Shown here in pieces: positions 54,010 through 62,901 of a DNA stretch of 64,000 nt. The notes beneath the pieces were generated by a model. That model was given only the letters and a program-made list of their open reading frames with translations. It ran no database searches and had not been told where the DNA came from. Numbering within the stretch: position 1 is the stretch's first letter; every line of letters begins with the position of its first letter. The stretch is from the NCBI RefSeq assembly GCF_003258515.1, contig NZ_QGEH01000001.1, positions 1,674,001-1,738,000 on the forward strand, given 5' to 3'. This DNA comes from Marinobacter bohaiensis (GTDB taxonomy: Bacteria > Pseudomonadota > Gammaproteobacteria > Pseudomonadales > Oleiphilaceae). Both the position numbers and the translations under genes were made by a program.

Positions 54010-55458
54010 TTACGAAGAACAGCTGATCTCCAGGTGCTTGCCCCAATCCGGCGGCAGGGCGGCGTAGGCCTCGTTTTCCGGCTGTTCGTCGAAGGGGCGC
54101 TTGAGCACTTCCAGCAGCCGGTGGGCGGTTTCGTAATGGCCGGTCTGGGCATCCTGGATGGCCTCCTGGGCCAGGTAATTGCGCAGGATGTATTTGGGGT
54201 TCACTGCGCACATAGCTTTCTCGCGCTGCGATCCCGCGGCGGTTTCCTGCTGCAGTCGCGCTTCATACCGCGCCAGCCAGTCATCGGCCAGGCTGCGGTC
54301 CACGAACAGGTCCCGCACCGGGGCATCGCCGCGGCTGTGTCGGGTGGACAAGCCGCGGAAGAAGCGGGTGTAGTCGACCCGCTGTTCGTGCATCAGGCTG
54401 AACAGGTCCATGATCAGGCTCATGTCGCCCTCGTCCTCGGTTTCCAGCCCCAGTTTGCCCTTCATCAGCGATTCAAAGGTGCTGTTGTAAGTGGTCTCGT
54501 AGCAGCGCAGGGCTTTGCGCAATTCGTCCGCCTCCATGACATGCACCAGCGATTGGGCCAGGTATTGGCAATTGATGAAGCCGATCTGCGGCTGACGGTT
54601 GTAGGCGTAGCGCCCGCCCTGGTCGGTATGGTTGCAGATGAAGCCGGCGTCGAAGTCGTCGAGGAAGGCGTAGGGGCCGTAATCGAAGGTGTCGCCGATG
54701 ATCGACATGTTGTCGGAGTTCATGACCCCGTGACAGAAGCCCACCGCCTGCCACTGGGCCACCAGGCGGGCCGTGCGCGTGACGACTTCCTCCAGCCAGC
54801 GCCGATAGCGTTCCGGCTCGGGCAGCGCTTCCAGCTCCGGGAAGTGCAGGCGGATGGTGTGGTCCAGCAGCACGCGTGTGTCTTCCGGGCCCTGGTGGTA
54901 AGCGGTGTACTCGAAATGCCCGAAGCGGATGTGGGACTGCGCCACCCGCATCAGCGTGGCGGCGGTCTCGATGGACTCGCGCATGACCGGATCCTTGGCG
55001 CTGACCATGAACAGGGCGCGGGTGGTGGGAATGCCCAGGTGATGCATGGCCTCGCTGCACAGGTACTCGCGCAGGGTCGAGCGCAATACCGCCCGGCCGT
55101 CACCGAAACGGGAGTAGGGCGTGGTGCCGGCGCCCTTCAGGTGCCAGTCCCAGCGGCGGCCATCCGGACCCGTGGTTTCCCACATCAGCAGGCCGCGACC
55201 GTCGCCCAGATCCGGGTTGTAGACCCCGAACTGGTGACCGGTGTACTTCATGGCCAGCGGGTCCATGCCTTCGAACAGCTGCTGACCGGCGCCCACGGCG
55301 ACCCAGTCCTGCTTTTGCGCCGGATCCAGGCCCATGGATGCCGCCAGCTCGTCGTTGAAACAGACCAGTTTCGGTTCTTGCAGCGGTGTGGGTTGCAGGT
55401 GCGTATAGAAATGCTCTGGCAACTGGTTATAGCGATTGTCGATCTTGAACCCGTTCAG
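54010..55458 (-). CDS. selO: Protein adenylyltransferase SelO (YdiU)
   Basis: This pseudokinase-fold AMPylator of about 482 residues shows HLKGAGTTPYSRFGDGRAVLRSTLREYL, FCHGVMNSDNMSIIGDTFDYGP and a C-terminal ISCSS with the conserved redox Cys, as in E. coli YdiU. The family N-terminus (an N-x-Y-x-x-LPEHFY-type block) continues upstream of the first ordinary start (TTG at 55422). Between that TTG and the in-frame stop upstream there is no ATG, GTG or TTG. A CTG at 55458, with GGAG 8 bases before it, is therefore proposed as the start. Confidence 0.88.
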   Translation of the reverse strand: MNGFKIDNRYNQLPEHFYTHLQPTPLQEPKLVCFNDELAASMGLDPAQKQDWVAVGAGQQLFEGMDPLAMKYTGHQFGVYNPDLGDGRGLLMWETTGPDGRRWDWHLKGAGTTPYSRFGDGRAVLRSTLREYLCSEAMHHLGIPTTRALFMVSAKDPVMRESIETAATLMRVAQSHIRFGHFEYTAYHQGPEDTRVLLDHTIRLHFPELEALPEPERYRRWLEEVVTRTARLVAQWQAVGFCHGVMNSDNMSIIGDTFDYGPYAFLDDFDAGFICNHTDQGGRYAYNRQPQIGFINCQYLAQSLVHVMEADELRKALRCYETTYNSTFESLMKGKLGLETEDEGDMSLIMDLFSLMHEQRVDYTRFFRGLSTRHSRGDAPVRDLFVDRSLADDWLARYEARLQQETAAGSQREKAMCAVNPKYILRNYLAQEAIQDAQTGHYETAHRLLEVLKRPFDEQPENEAYAALPPDWGKHLEISCSS

Positions 55459-56014
55459 GATAGTCGCTCCGAATTGGCTGGGGCGGGCAGAAGCAAGCCG
55501 CCCGGGGAATGGTCTTTACCCAGTTTGCAACGTTCCGGAAAGTCGTGACAAGGGATAACCCGAGCCCGGGCTGTCGTACCGCGAGTCCGGTCACGCCCAC
55601 ACAACTGTCGCCAAACTGTCACACCAGTGTCGTTTAATGATGTTTTGGACGAAAGGCCCCTCATTTGAACGCACGCTCCATGACGCATCGATCCCCGGTC
55701 GCAGGTGTCTGCCTGCTTTGCATTTGCCTGTTCTCCATTTATCGGATCTTCATGGCCTGCTTTTCCTGCCGCGGGCCACATAGCCTGCGCTCGGCCGCTG
55801 CGCCTGATCGATGACCTTGCGCCAACTGAATCTCGTCCGGGCGGTCATGAGCCGCCATCGCCGCCGACCGGCTCGTGGGCCTACGTTGGGAGACGCGTCG
55901 CAACCGGGCGTTGCCCCTGCCGCCTCAAAACCGCCGATGCATTCCCGCTGATCGTCGGGTTTGTTGTTAAGCGCGGGGGCATGCGTACGGGCCCGTGTCC
56001 GGTAGAATGCGCCC
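55459..56014. other. Gene-free divergent region between selO and the GT gene
   Basis: About 550 bases between two divergent genes with no supported CDS. A 44-codon plus frame at 55680-55814 has a hydrophobic stretch but no ribosome-binding site. Longer frames on both strands have the composition of shadows. The two promoters must lie here but are not recognisable. Confidence 0.45.
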
Positions 56015-57148
56015 ATGACTCCGACAACCCCTTCATCGTCACGTCCGCGCCTCCTGCTCCTGTCCGGCTACGACGCCGGCAGTCACCAAAGCTGGCGCGA
56101 GCAGTTGGTGGCGAGCCAGCCCGATTTTGACTGGCAGAGCCTGATCCTGCCGCCCCGGTATTTCCGCTGGCGCATTCGCGGCAACGCCTTGAGCTGGCTG
56201 GACGAGCCGGCCCTGTCGGAATCCTGGGATGCCATTGTCGCCACCTCAATGGTGGATCTGGCTGGCCTGCGGGCGTTCCATCCTCACCTGGCGCGGACGC
56301 CCGTCCTGCTGTACATGCATGAGAATCAGTTCGCCTATCCCGATTCCGGCGACCAGCACGCCAGTGTGGATCACCAGATGGTGACCCTCTACAGCGCCCT
56401 GGCGGCGGATCGCATCGCGTTCAACAGTGAGTGGAACCGCACCAGTTTTCTGGACGGTGTGGCGGCGCTGCTGAAGCGTTTACCGGACCGTGTGCCTGGC
56501 GGCGTTGTTGAGCGCATTCGGGTGAAATCGACGGTTTTGCCGGTGCCGGTGCCGGATCGACTGTTCGTCGAACGCAAGACCGACATGAACCGGACTCAGC
56601 CGCATCTGCTCTGGAATCATCGCTGGGAATACGACAAGGGGCCGGATCGCCTGCTCGCACTGCTGGCGGAGCTGGATCGCCGGCAACTGGATTTCCGGAT
56701 CAGTGTGGTGGGGGAGCAGTTCCGCCGCCGGCCGGAAGCCTTCGAGGCCATTCGCCAGCGGTTTCCGGATCGCATCCGCGCCTGGGGTTTCCTGCCGGAT
56801 CGTGCTGCGTACGATGCGCTGCTGCGCGAGGCGGATGTGGTGATCTCGACGGCGCTCCACGATTTCCAGGGGCTGGCGATGCTGGAAGCCATGGCCGCCG
56901 GCTGCCTGCCGCTGGCGCCGGACCGTCTCGCTTACCCCGAATACGTGCCCGCCGCCTGCCTGTATACCGGGGATCGGGTCTCGATTGAAGGCGAAGCCAG
57001 TGCGGCGGCCGATACGCTCGCAAGCCTGCTGGCGGCTCCGGTATCCAGCCCGGTCGGTGTCGTTGCGGACTGGCGCCTGTCCCGTCTCCAACACCGCTAC
57101 CGCGAGGAGCTGGGTGCGCTGATTGACGGCGAGGCTGGCAGGGCCTGA
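56015..57148 (+). CDS. tRNA-queuosine alpha-mannosyltransferase-like protein (DUF3524/GT4)
   Basis: This 377-residue protein has an N-terminal DUF3524 (QTMAN_N) block, LLSGYDAGSHQSWREQLV and LPPRYFRWRIRGNALSW. A GT-B C-terminal domain follows, with HRWEYDKGPDRLLALLAEL and VVISTALHDFQGLAMLEAMAAGCLPL. The animal member mannosylates queuosine-34 in tRNA using GDP-mannose. Bacterial homologues are known only by similarity, so the acceptor here is inferred. The last 52 bases overlap the convergent epimerase gene. Confidence 0.83.
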   Translation: MTPTTPSSSRPRLLLLSGYDAGSHQSWREQLVASQPDFDWQSLILPPRYFRWRIRGNALSWLDEPALSESWDAIVATSMVDLAGLRAFHPHLARTPVLLYMHENQFAYPDSGDQHASVDHQMVTLYSALAADRIAFNSEWNRTSFLDGVAALLKRLPDRVPGGVVERIRVKSTVLPVPVPDRLFVERKTDMNRTQPHLLWNHRWEYDKGPDRLLALLAELDRRQLDFRISVVGEQFRRRPEAFEAIRQRFPDRIRAWGFLPDRAAYDALLREADVVISTALHDFQGLAMLEAMAAGCLPLAPDRLAYPEYVPAACLYTGDRVSIEGEASAAADTLASLLAAPVSSPVGVVADWRLSRLQHRYREELGALIDGEAGRA

Positions 57149-58155
57149 CGCACCCGCTCGGCCACCTCGGGCTTTAATCGGTCCTGTTCCAGTAGCCAGG
57201 CGATGGCGTCGCGCAGGGTGTCCCGCGAGGGTCTTGGCGCCAGGCCCAAAGTCTGGTTGGTTTCCCGGGTATCGATGTAGGCGTAGCGCTCCGCCACCTC
57301 GTACACCAGGTCGTAGGTGAACGGCGGGGCGAGCTTGAGCAGCCGGCAGGCACGCTCGGTCCATTTCGCGCTCCACAGCAGGAGCCCACGTCCGATCGGC
57401 AAGTGAATCGGCTTGATGCCGGTCATTTGCTTGAGCAGGGCGGCGATGGCTTTCACCTCGATGTTTTCTCCGCCCACCACGTAACGACGCCGGTTTTCGC
57501 CCCGGGTGAGGGCGGCCACGTGCGCCGCCGCTACATCGCGCACGTCCACCAGGTTAAGTCCGCCGGGATAGGTCTGGCCCTTGCCGTTAAGCCAGTCCAT
57601 GACCAACTGGGTGGACGGCGTGATGCGGTAATCGCCGGGGCCCAGCACGATGGCGGGGCAGATCACCACCAGATGGATGCCGGTTTCCTCCGCCAGCTTC
57701 TGGGCGGCCTGTTCGCTGCGCGTCTTGGCGATGTAGTAGGGATTGTTGGGATCATGGTTCCAGTCGTCGCCGGTGCGCAGCTCCGACGGATCGTAGGAAA
57801 AGCCGACCGACGCCACAGAGCTGGTGTAGACGATGCGTTCGATACCATGGGCCTGTGCCGCGTCAAACACATGGCGTGCGCCGTCGATCGCCGGTTTTAC
57901 AATCTCGTCCGGCGACTCGGCGATGGTCTTGTAGACCGCCGCCATGTGGATGATGGCGTCCATGCCCTCGGCCGCCTGCTGGACCGAGTCGGCGTCCATA
58001 ATGTCACCGGGAAACCGGTCGACATCCAGACCTTCCAGCCCCCGCAGGTCGGCGCTGGGGCGAACGAAGGCCCGCACCGTATGTTCCTGTTCCAGCAGTT
58101 GCTTCACCACATGGCTGCCGATGTGGCCGTTGGCGCCGGTTACCAGTACGCGCAT
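57097..58155 (-). CDS. NAD(P)-dependent epimerase/reductase (extended SDR)
   Basis: This 352-residue extended short-chain dehydrogenase has the nucleotide-binding motif TGANGHIGSHV at residues ~6-16. The catalytic Ser is in VYTSSVASVG and the YxxxK motif in YYIAKTRSE (near 148-153). The pattern is close to the dihydroflavonol-4-reductase/sterol-dehydrogenase-like group. Substrate unknown. Its 3' end overlaps the 3' end of the mannosyltransferase-like gene by 52 bases, tail to tail. Confidence 0.86.
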   Translation of the reverse strand: MRVLVTGANGHIGSHVVKQLLEQEHTVRAFVRPSADLRGLEGLDVDRFPGDIMDADSVQQAAEGMDAIIHMAAVYKTIAESPDEIVKPAIDGARHVFDAAQAHGIERIVYTSSVASVGFSYDPSELRTGDDWNHDPNNPYYIAKTRSEQAAQKLAEETGIHLVVICPAIVLGPGDYRITPSTQLVMDWLNGKGQTYPGGLNLVDVRDVAAAHVAALTRGENRRRYVVGGENIEVKAIAALLKQMTGIKPIHLPIGRGLLLWSAKWTERACRLLKLAPPFTYDLVYEVAERYAYIDTRETNQTLGLAPRPSRDTLRDAIAWLLEQDRLKPEVAERVRQALPASPSISAPSSSR

Positions 58156-58501
58156 TGTCTGTTCCCCGTGTGGAAATGGATGGCCTGAAAACCTACCGGA
58201 TTAGGACGGCCCGTGGAAACCGGGGCTGCGTCCTGTGTCCCGAAACGCCATCCCGTGCTCCGGATCATTGCCTGTAACGGATTGTAAAAACAGGCTAATT
58301 GTAAAATGACGTGAAACGGTTCACTATATCGTCCCCGTTCCGGCGCGATAATGGAATCCGGTTTTGAATCAGATTTCGTCCGCGTCGCCTGAATGGCCGG
58401 GTGACGGCGCAATCACGGAAGGTTGCCGCCGGTTTGCCAGATCGGTCTCGGGTCTCTTGGGAGCGGCCATTGGCGTCGTGTGACAGACAGAGGTATGCAC
58501 C
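58156..58501. other. Spacer between the epimerase gene and a small ORF
   Basis: About 345 bases between divergent genes. No supported gene is seen. An AT-rich patch near 58275-58330 is the most promoter-like part, but no box pair is convincing. Confidence 0.4.
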
Positions 58502-58681
58502 ATGCGAAAGAAGATGCAGCAGATGTTCGATCGCTTGAAGAACAGCAGGGACGATAAACAGAACGCCGCAGTGTCCTCGGATACTCCTCACCACAACACC
58601 TCCAACGAGGTCCGCCAGGAAGACTGGGACATGTCTCCCCAGGATGCCCTGAGAGTCGGCATCGTTGGCCGCCGCAAGTAG
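58502..58681 (+). CDS. Small hypothetical protein (59 aa)
   Basis: An ATG with AGAGG about 10 bases upstream opens a 59-codon frame. The product begins MRKKMQQMFDRLKNSRDD, is hydrophilic, and ends in a more conserved-looking EDWDMSPQDALRVGIVGRRK. The basic start and acidic middle look like a real small protein rather than a shadow. No family is recognised and neighbours give no clue. Confidence 0.5.
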   Translation: MRKKMQQMFDRLKNSRDDKQNAAVSSDTPHHNTSNEVRQEDWDMSPQDALRVGIVGRRK

Positions 58682-58805
58682 GTCGGCGCCGTCAGTTCAG
58701 TGACCGCCTCGCCACGTCGTGGCGCGCCATCGCAGGATGGTTCGACATTCCCCTGTGGCTGTGGAAAGATGATCCCATTGGTTATTTTTCCCGGCCCAGG
58801 TCACG

Positions 58806-59675
58806 ATGACGGCAGCCGACGCGTCTCCCCCGAACCCTGATAACGCCCGCCTTTACCGGCGCCGCTTCCTGTGGCTGCTGGGGTTAAGCATTGTCTGCCA
58901 CCTGCTGTTGCTGGTGCCCTGGCCGGGCCTGGATTGGCCAGGTTCCGACGCGCCTGCGCCCACGTCATCCCTGACCGTGACCATGGTCGAGCCTGCACCC
59001 CCGGAACCTGAGACGGTGCCACAACAGCCGCCGACACCCGAGCCTGAGCAGCGTCAGCATCTGCCACGCCATAATGCCGAGGAAACCGACCTTCGGGGCA
59101 CGGATTTCGAGTCGCCGGTGGAAGAGCAGCCTGTCCAGGGGGAGGAGCCAGCGGCCCAACCCAAGGTGGAAGCCGCGGAGTCCTCCAAACCTCAATTGTC
59201 TCGAGGACAACCGGATAAACCCGCCGCTGAAGCCGCGCAACCGCCGGTCACCACCGCGCGCAGCAACGAATCGGCCCCCAGACGCGAGCCGAATGCGGCC
59301 AAGGCGACCAGCGGCATGGACACCCTGTCGGACCGGGAACTGTCCGGCGTTGATGCCGGCAATCCGACCAGCGAACTGGAGAAGCGCCGGATACAGATGG
59401 TGAACCGGTACCTCCAGCGTATGCAGGCGCAGGTGGACGCGCGTTTTCGCCGGCCGCTGGGCGCGCGTCCCTATGAGAGTGGCGTCATCGCCTTTGAGCT
59501 GGACGCGTCGGGATACCTGCTGTCGGCGCGGCTGGCAGAATCGTCCGGCAACTCGGAACTGGATGCCAGTGCCCTGCAGGCCATTCGCGCGGTACCGCGC
59601 TTTGATGTGCCGGACTCGCCGATGGTGGCGGCGCGCTACTATCGGCAGCTGACATTCCGTTACAGTGGCGAGTAG
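58806..59675 (+). CDS. TonB-like energy transducer
   Basis: This 289-residue protein has one N-terminal membrane helix (about residues 24-42, LWLLGLSIVCHLLLLVPW). A long Pro/Glu/Gln-rich periplasmic spacer covers about residues 50-170. A C-terminal TonB domain contains YESGVIAFELDASGYLLSARLAESSGNSELDASALQAIR. TonB proteins pass proton-motive energy to outer-membrane receptors. No exbB/exbD genes accompany it here, so it must share them with another locus. Confidence 0.87.
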   Translation: MTAADASPPNPDNARLYRRRFLWLLGLSIVCHLLLLVPWPGLDWPGSDAPAPTSSLTVTMVEPAPPEPETVPQQPPTPEPEQRQHLPRHNAEETDLRGTDFESPVEEQPVQGEEPAAQPKVEAAESSKPQLSRGQPDKPAAEAAQPPVTTARSNESAPRREPNAAKATSGMDTLSDRELSGVDAGNPTSELEKRRIQMVNRYLQRMQAQVDARFRRPLGARPYESGVIAFELDASGYLLSARLAESSGNSELDASALQAIRAVPRFDVPDSPMVAARYYRQLTFRYSGE

Positions 59676-59800
59676 GTGACGTTTGGGAGGCGAGGCCTGG
59701 CGCGGGCCTCTGCCTGGATGGGGCCTCGAAAAGTCGGGCGCGACCCGGCGCAGGTGATCCGGTAAAGTAGCGCTCCTGGTAACTGGTTGACGGGAAACAC

Positions 59801-60823
59801 ATGATCAATACCCACGATGTCCTGCTAAGAAACCGAGAGTCCCTGAGCGGAAGGGTGGCGCTGATTGGCCTGGACGATGCGGCGATCCTCGCCGATCTGC
59901 CCGTCGAACCCGGGCCGGTGATCACCGAGCATTTCGGTACTTTCCAGCGTTGGCAGGGCCAGCAGGGGTGGACGCCACTGTTCGGCTACGACGACGATGC
60001 ACTGGCGGGCGACAGCGTGGACTCGGCGGTGATCTTCATGCCCAAGTCGCGTCCGGAACTGGAGCTGCGCCTGGCGCTGGCGGGGCATCTGGCAAAAGCC
60101 GGAGGCCGGGTGTTTTTGATCGGCGAGAAGAAAGAGGGCATTGCCGGCGGCGCCCGGGTCATGCAGTTTACTTTTCCCGACGCCACCAAAATTGACAGTG
60201 CGCGCCATTGCCAGGTCTGGGAAGCGCCGGTGCCGGCCGGGCTGTCCGGGTTCGACATCGATGCCTGGCGCAGCTGGCACAAAGTGCGTGTCGGTGGTCT
60301 GGAACTGAGTGTGGCGGGACTTCCCGGCATCTTCAGCGATGGCCGGCTGGACGAAGGGACCGCATTGCTGCTGGGCTCTTTCAATGGCCAGGCGGTGCGT
60401 GGGCCGGTTCTGGATTTCGCCTGTGGTGCGGGCGTTATCGGTGCCTGGCTGGCCAAGCGTCAGGACGGGCTCAACCCGGATGCCGTGGACGTGCAGTACC
60501 AGGCCGTGGATTGTGCCCGGGCCACCTACGCCCGAGCCGGGGTTGGTGGCCGGGTCTGGGCGTCGGACGGGCTCGCGGCGGTCGAGGATAGCTACCGCCT
60601 GCTGGTCAGCAACCCGCCGTTCCATAGCGGTGTGCGCACCGATACGTCGATGACCGAAGCCTTCCTGCGGGACGCGGCACGCCATTTGTTGCCCGGGGGC
60701 GAATTACGTATCGTGGCCAACAGCTTCCTGCCGTACCCGGAACTGATCGAGCGCCACGTCGGTCCCTGTGAAACCCTGGGCGAGGACAAACGCTTCACCG
60801 TCTACCGGGCCTTTCGCCGCTGA
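59801..60823 (+). CDS. rsmC: 16S rRNA (guanine(1207)-N2)-methyltransferase RsmC-like
   Basis: This 340-residue protein has two MTS-type domains. The N-terminal one is degenerate, as in RsmC. The C-terminal one has the SAM loop VLDFACGAGVIGAWL (near 202-216) and the catalytic SNPPFHSGVRT (near 269-279). Length and domain doubling match RsmC, which methylates G1207 of 16S rRNA; RlmG is a close alternative. It stands alone between the TonB-like gene and the flavin reductase gene. Confidence 0.87.
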   Translation: MINTHDVLLRNRESLSGRVALIGLDDAAILADLPVEPGPVITEHFGTFQRWQGQQGWTPLFGYDDDALAGDSVDSAVIFMPKSRPELELRLALAGHLAKAGGRVFLIGEKKEGIAGGARVMQFTFPDATKIDSARHCQVWEAPVPAGLSGFDIDAWRSWHKVRVGGLELSVAGLPGIFSDGRLDEGTALLLGSFNGQAVRGPVLDFACGAGVIGAWLAKRQDGLNPDAVDVQYQAVDCARATYARAGVGGRVWASDGLAAVEDSYRLLVSNPPFHSGVRTDTSMTEAFLRDAARHLLPGGELRIVANSFLPYPELIERHVGPCETLGEDKRFTVYRAFRR

Positions 60824-60945
60824 TCCGCGGCGTGCCCCGGGCGCGTTCCCGTCGCGATGCATTTTCCTCGTGAGGCCATGTTTCTTTCACGACAGGTTCC
60901 TTCCAGAGCATGACATGTTCCCTTCATAGATAGGAGTTCCTACCC

Positions 60946-61560
60946 ATGATTATCGATTTCACGGAGATGCCCAGCGACCGGGTCTACCATTGCATGACTC
61001 AGTCCCTGATTCCGCGGCCCGTGGCCTGGGTGCTGTCGGAGAACCCGGAGGGAGACTACAACCTCGCGCCCTTTTCGTTCTTCACGGCAGTGACCTCCAA
61101 TCCGCCGCTGATCATGCTTTCGGTGGGGCGCAAGCCGGACGGCGACTTCAAAGACACCCGGGTCAACATCGAGGAGCGCAAGAAGTTCGTGATCCATATC
61201 GCGCACGATGAACTGGCCCGCACCATGACCGAAACGGCGCGGAGTCTCCCCCATGGCGTGTCCGAAGTGGCCCAGAACGACCTGAAAACCGTGCCGTTCG
61301 ACGGTTTCGATCTACCGCGCCTGGCGGACTGCAAGATCGCACTGGCGTGCGAGCTTTACCAGCTGCAGGAGCTGGGGCCCAATCGTCAGTCCGTGATCTT
61401 CGGCCAGGTCAGCCAGCTGTATGTGGACGATGCCGCCGCGACACGCGACGAGAAGGACCGCTTCAGGATCGACGCCGAAGCGATTCAGCCGATCGGCCGT
61501 CTGGGCGGCAGTGAATACATGACCTTTGGTGAGATCCTCAGCATTCCACGTCCGTCCTGA
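60946..61560 (+). CDS. Flavin reductase-like (FMN-binding split barrel) protein
   Basis: This 204-residue protein begins with the domain pattern YHCMTQSLIPRPVAWVLSENPEGDYNLAPFSFFTAVTSNPPLIMLSVG, typical of flavin reductase-like FMN-binding proteins. The family either reduces flavin for monooxygenases or has other flavin-linked roles; no partner oxygenase is nearby. ATAGGAG lies about 9 bases before the ATG. It converges on a small minus-strand gene. Confidence 0.86.
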   Translation: MIIDFTEMPSDRVYHCMTQSLIPRPVAWVLSENPEGDYNLAPFSFFTAVTSNPPLIMLSVGRKPDGDFKDTRVNIEERKKFVIHIAHDELARTMTETARSLPHGVSEVAQNDLKTVPFDGFDLPRLADCKIALACELYQLQELGPNRQSVIFGQVSQLYVDDAAATRDEKDRFRIDAEAIQPIGRLGGSEYMTFGEILSIPRPS

Positions 61561-61569
61561 AGCGCCTCG

Positions 61570-61836
61570 TCAGGCGCCGTAATAACCCGGTGTTCGCTCC
61601 GCCGCCGTCGCGCGGTGGGGCACCAGGCTTTCCTCCTGGTAGTGGATGTCCCACCAGCAGTGGGGCAGTTGCTCGCCGGAGGGAAACACCAGGGCCTGTT
61701 TGCTGAACGCTTCCGGATCCTGGGTTTCCTCGCCCCACAGGAAGCGGGCCTCCACGGTGTCCTTGCAGGGATTGGTCAGCGTGGTCAGATCGCTGGTTTC
61801 GACCAGATGCCCGGTGGGCAGGTGCTTGAGCAACAT
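61570..61836 (-). CDS. Conserved hypothetical protein (88 aa)
   Basis: This small soluble protein contains MLLKHLPTGHLVET and VEARFLWGEETQDPEAF, then LVFPSGEQLPHCWWDIHY. It resembles small proteins often labelled as acetyltransferases in pseudomonads, but no acetyl-CoA site is visible and I would not use that name. ATG at 61836 is chosen because GAGGAGG lies 8 bases upstream. It converges on the flavin reductase gene with a 9-base gap and diverges from the phosphoesterase gene. Confidence 0.72.
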   Translation of the reverse strand: MLLKHLPTGHLVETSDLTTLTNPCKDTVEARFLWGEETQDPEAFSKQALVFPSGEQLPHCWWDIHYQEESLVPHRATAAERTPGYYGA

Positions 61837-62045
61837 CGATGCGACCTCCTCTGGACGGGCGCCGCCGGCGAAGGGGCGGGCTCCCGTTGCCAAGATGTGT
61901 CCTCCAGCATAGTCCCATTAGCGGGCGGACAAAAGCGCCTTCCCCGGCCGTTTCATGCAACTGTCCCCGAATCGTCACGGCGCTGTCACGCCATGGCGGG
62001 ACGCTGGCGGTGTCAGACCAATGCGCCACAGCGAGGGGGAGGCGG

Positions 62046-62876
62046 ATGCATCAATACCGGAGCGTGTTTATCTCGGACGTTCACCTGGGGTCGGCCGATT
62101 GTCAGGCCGAATACCTGCTCGACTTTCTCGACAACGTACGATGTGAAACGCTTTACCTGGTGGGCGATATCATCGACCTGATCGCCATGCAGCGCCGGGT
62201 TCATTTTCCCAAGTCCCATCAGGAAGTGGTTCAGCGGCTGGTCCGGATCGCCGCCGACGGGACCCGCGTGATCTACGTGCCCGGCAATCACGACGAATTC
62301 CTGCGCAACTTCTGCGGCCAGACCCTGGCCGGTATCCAGCTTTTGCACAAAGCCGTGCACACCACCGCCGACGGCCGCCGTTTCGTGGTCTGCCACGGCG
62401 ACCAGTTCGATCAGGTGGTGCGTTGCAGTCCGCTGCTGCTGTTGGTGGGGGACCGGGCTCACGGCCTGCTGTTGCGCCTGAACCGCTGGTTTAATCTCTG
62501 GCGCAAACTGCGCAAGAAACCCTACTGGTCGCTGGCGGCCTGGGTGAAAACGCGCATCGGTCAGGCCAAGGCGTTTATCCAGCGTTTCGAGATGGCGGCC
62601 CTGACCGCCGCGGAACGTGGCCAGTACGACGGTTACATCTGCGGCCATATCCACTCGGCCGGCTTTCGCCAGGGCACGGGCGGTCTCTACTGCAACGACG
62701 GCGACTGGGTGGAGCACTGCACGGCGCTGGTGGAAGGATTCGACGGTTCGCTGGATATCCTGCACTGGTCCGAGCGCCCGCATATCGTCGAAAGCGAGCC
62801 GCAGCGGCGCCGGACGCCGGTGCCCGAATGGCAGCCGCTGCCGGGCCAGGTGGCGGCCCGGGCCAGCCGCCACTGA
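62046..62876 (+). CDS. LpxH-like UDP-2,3-diacylglucosamine diphosphatase family metallophosphoesterase
   Basis: This metallophosphoesterase of 276 residues has the metal motifs FISDVHLG (near 8-15), LVGDIIDL (~38), PGNHDEF (~79), VCHGDQFD (~116) and CGHIHSAG (~198-205), all intact. The domain is that of LpxH-type lipid A enzymes, but length and C-terminal tail fit the LpxH2-like group, whose substrate is uncertain. ATG at 62046 has a very strong GGGGGAGG just upstream; longer frames are not needed. Confidence 0.86.
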   Translation: MHQYRSVFISDVHLGSADCQAEYLLDFLDNVRCETLYLVGDIIDLIAMQRRVHFPKSHQEVVQRLVRIAADGTRVIYVPGNHDEFLRNFCGQTLAGIQLLHKAVHTTADGRRFVVCHGDQFDQVVRCSPLLLLVGDRAHGLLLRLNRWFNLWRKLRKKPYWSLAAWVKTRIGQAKAFIQRFEMAALTAAERGQYDGYICGHIHSAGFRQGTGGLYCNDGDWVEHCTALVEGFDGSLDILHWSERPHIVESEPQRRRTPVPEWQPLPGQVAARASRH

Positions 62877-62901
62877 ATCCCGCCTGTGAGAGGCTGTTCG
62901 G

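Noticed and set aside
53956-55548. 530-codon plus frame opposite selO
   Set aside because: SelO motifs are on the minus strand; the plus frame has only shadow-like composition.
55680-55814. 44-codon hydrophobic plus ORF in the selO-GT spacer
   Set aside because: It has no ribosome-binding site and a Cys/Arg-rich composition typical of chance frames.
61562-61577. Hairpin GCGCCT/AGGCGC between convergent genes
   Set aside because: It has only a 6-bp stem, overlaps the stop of the small minus gene and has no T tract; not enough for a terminator call.
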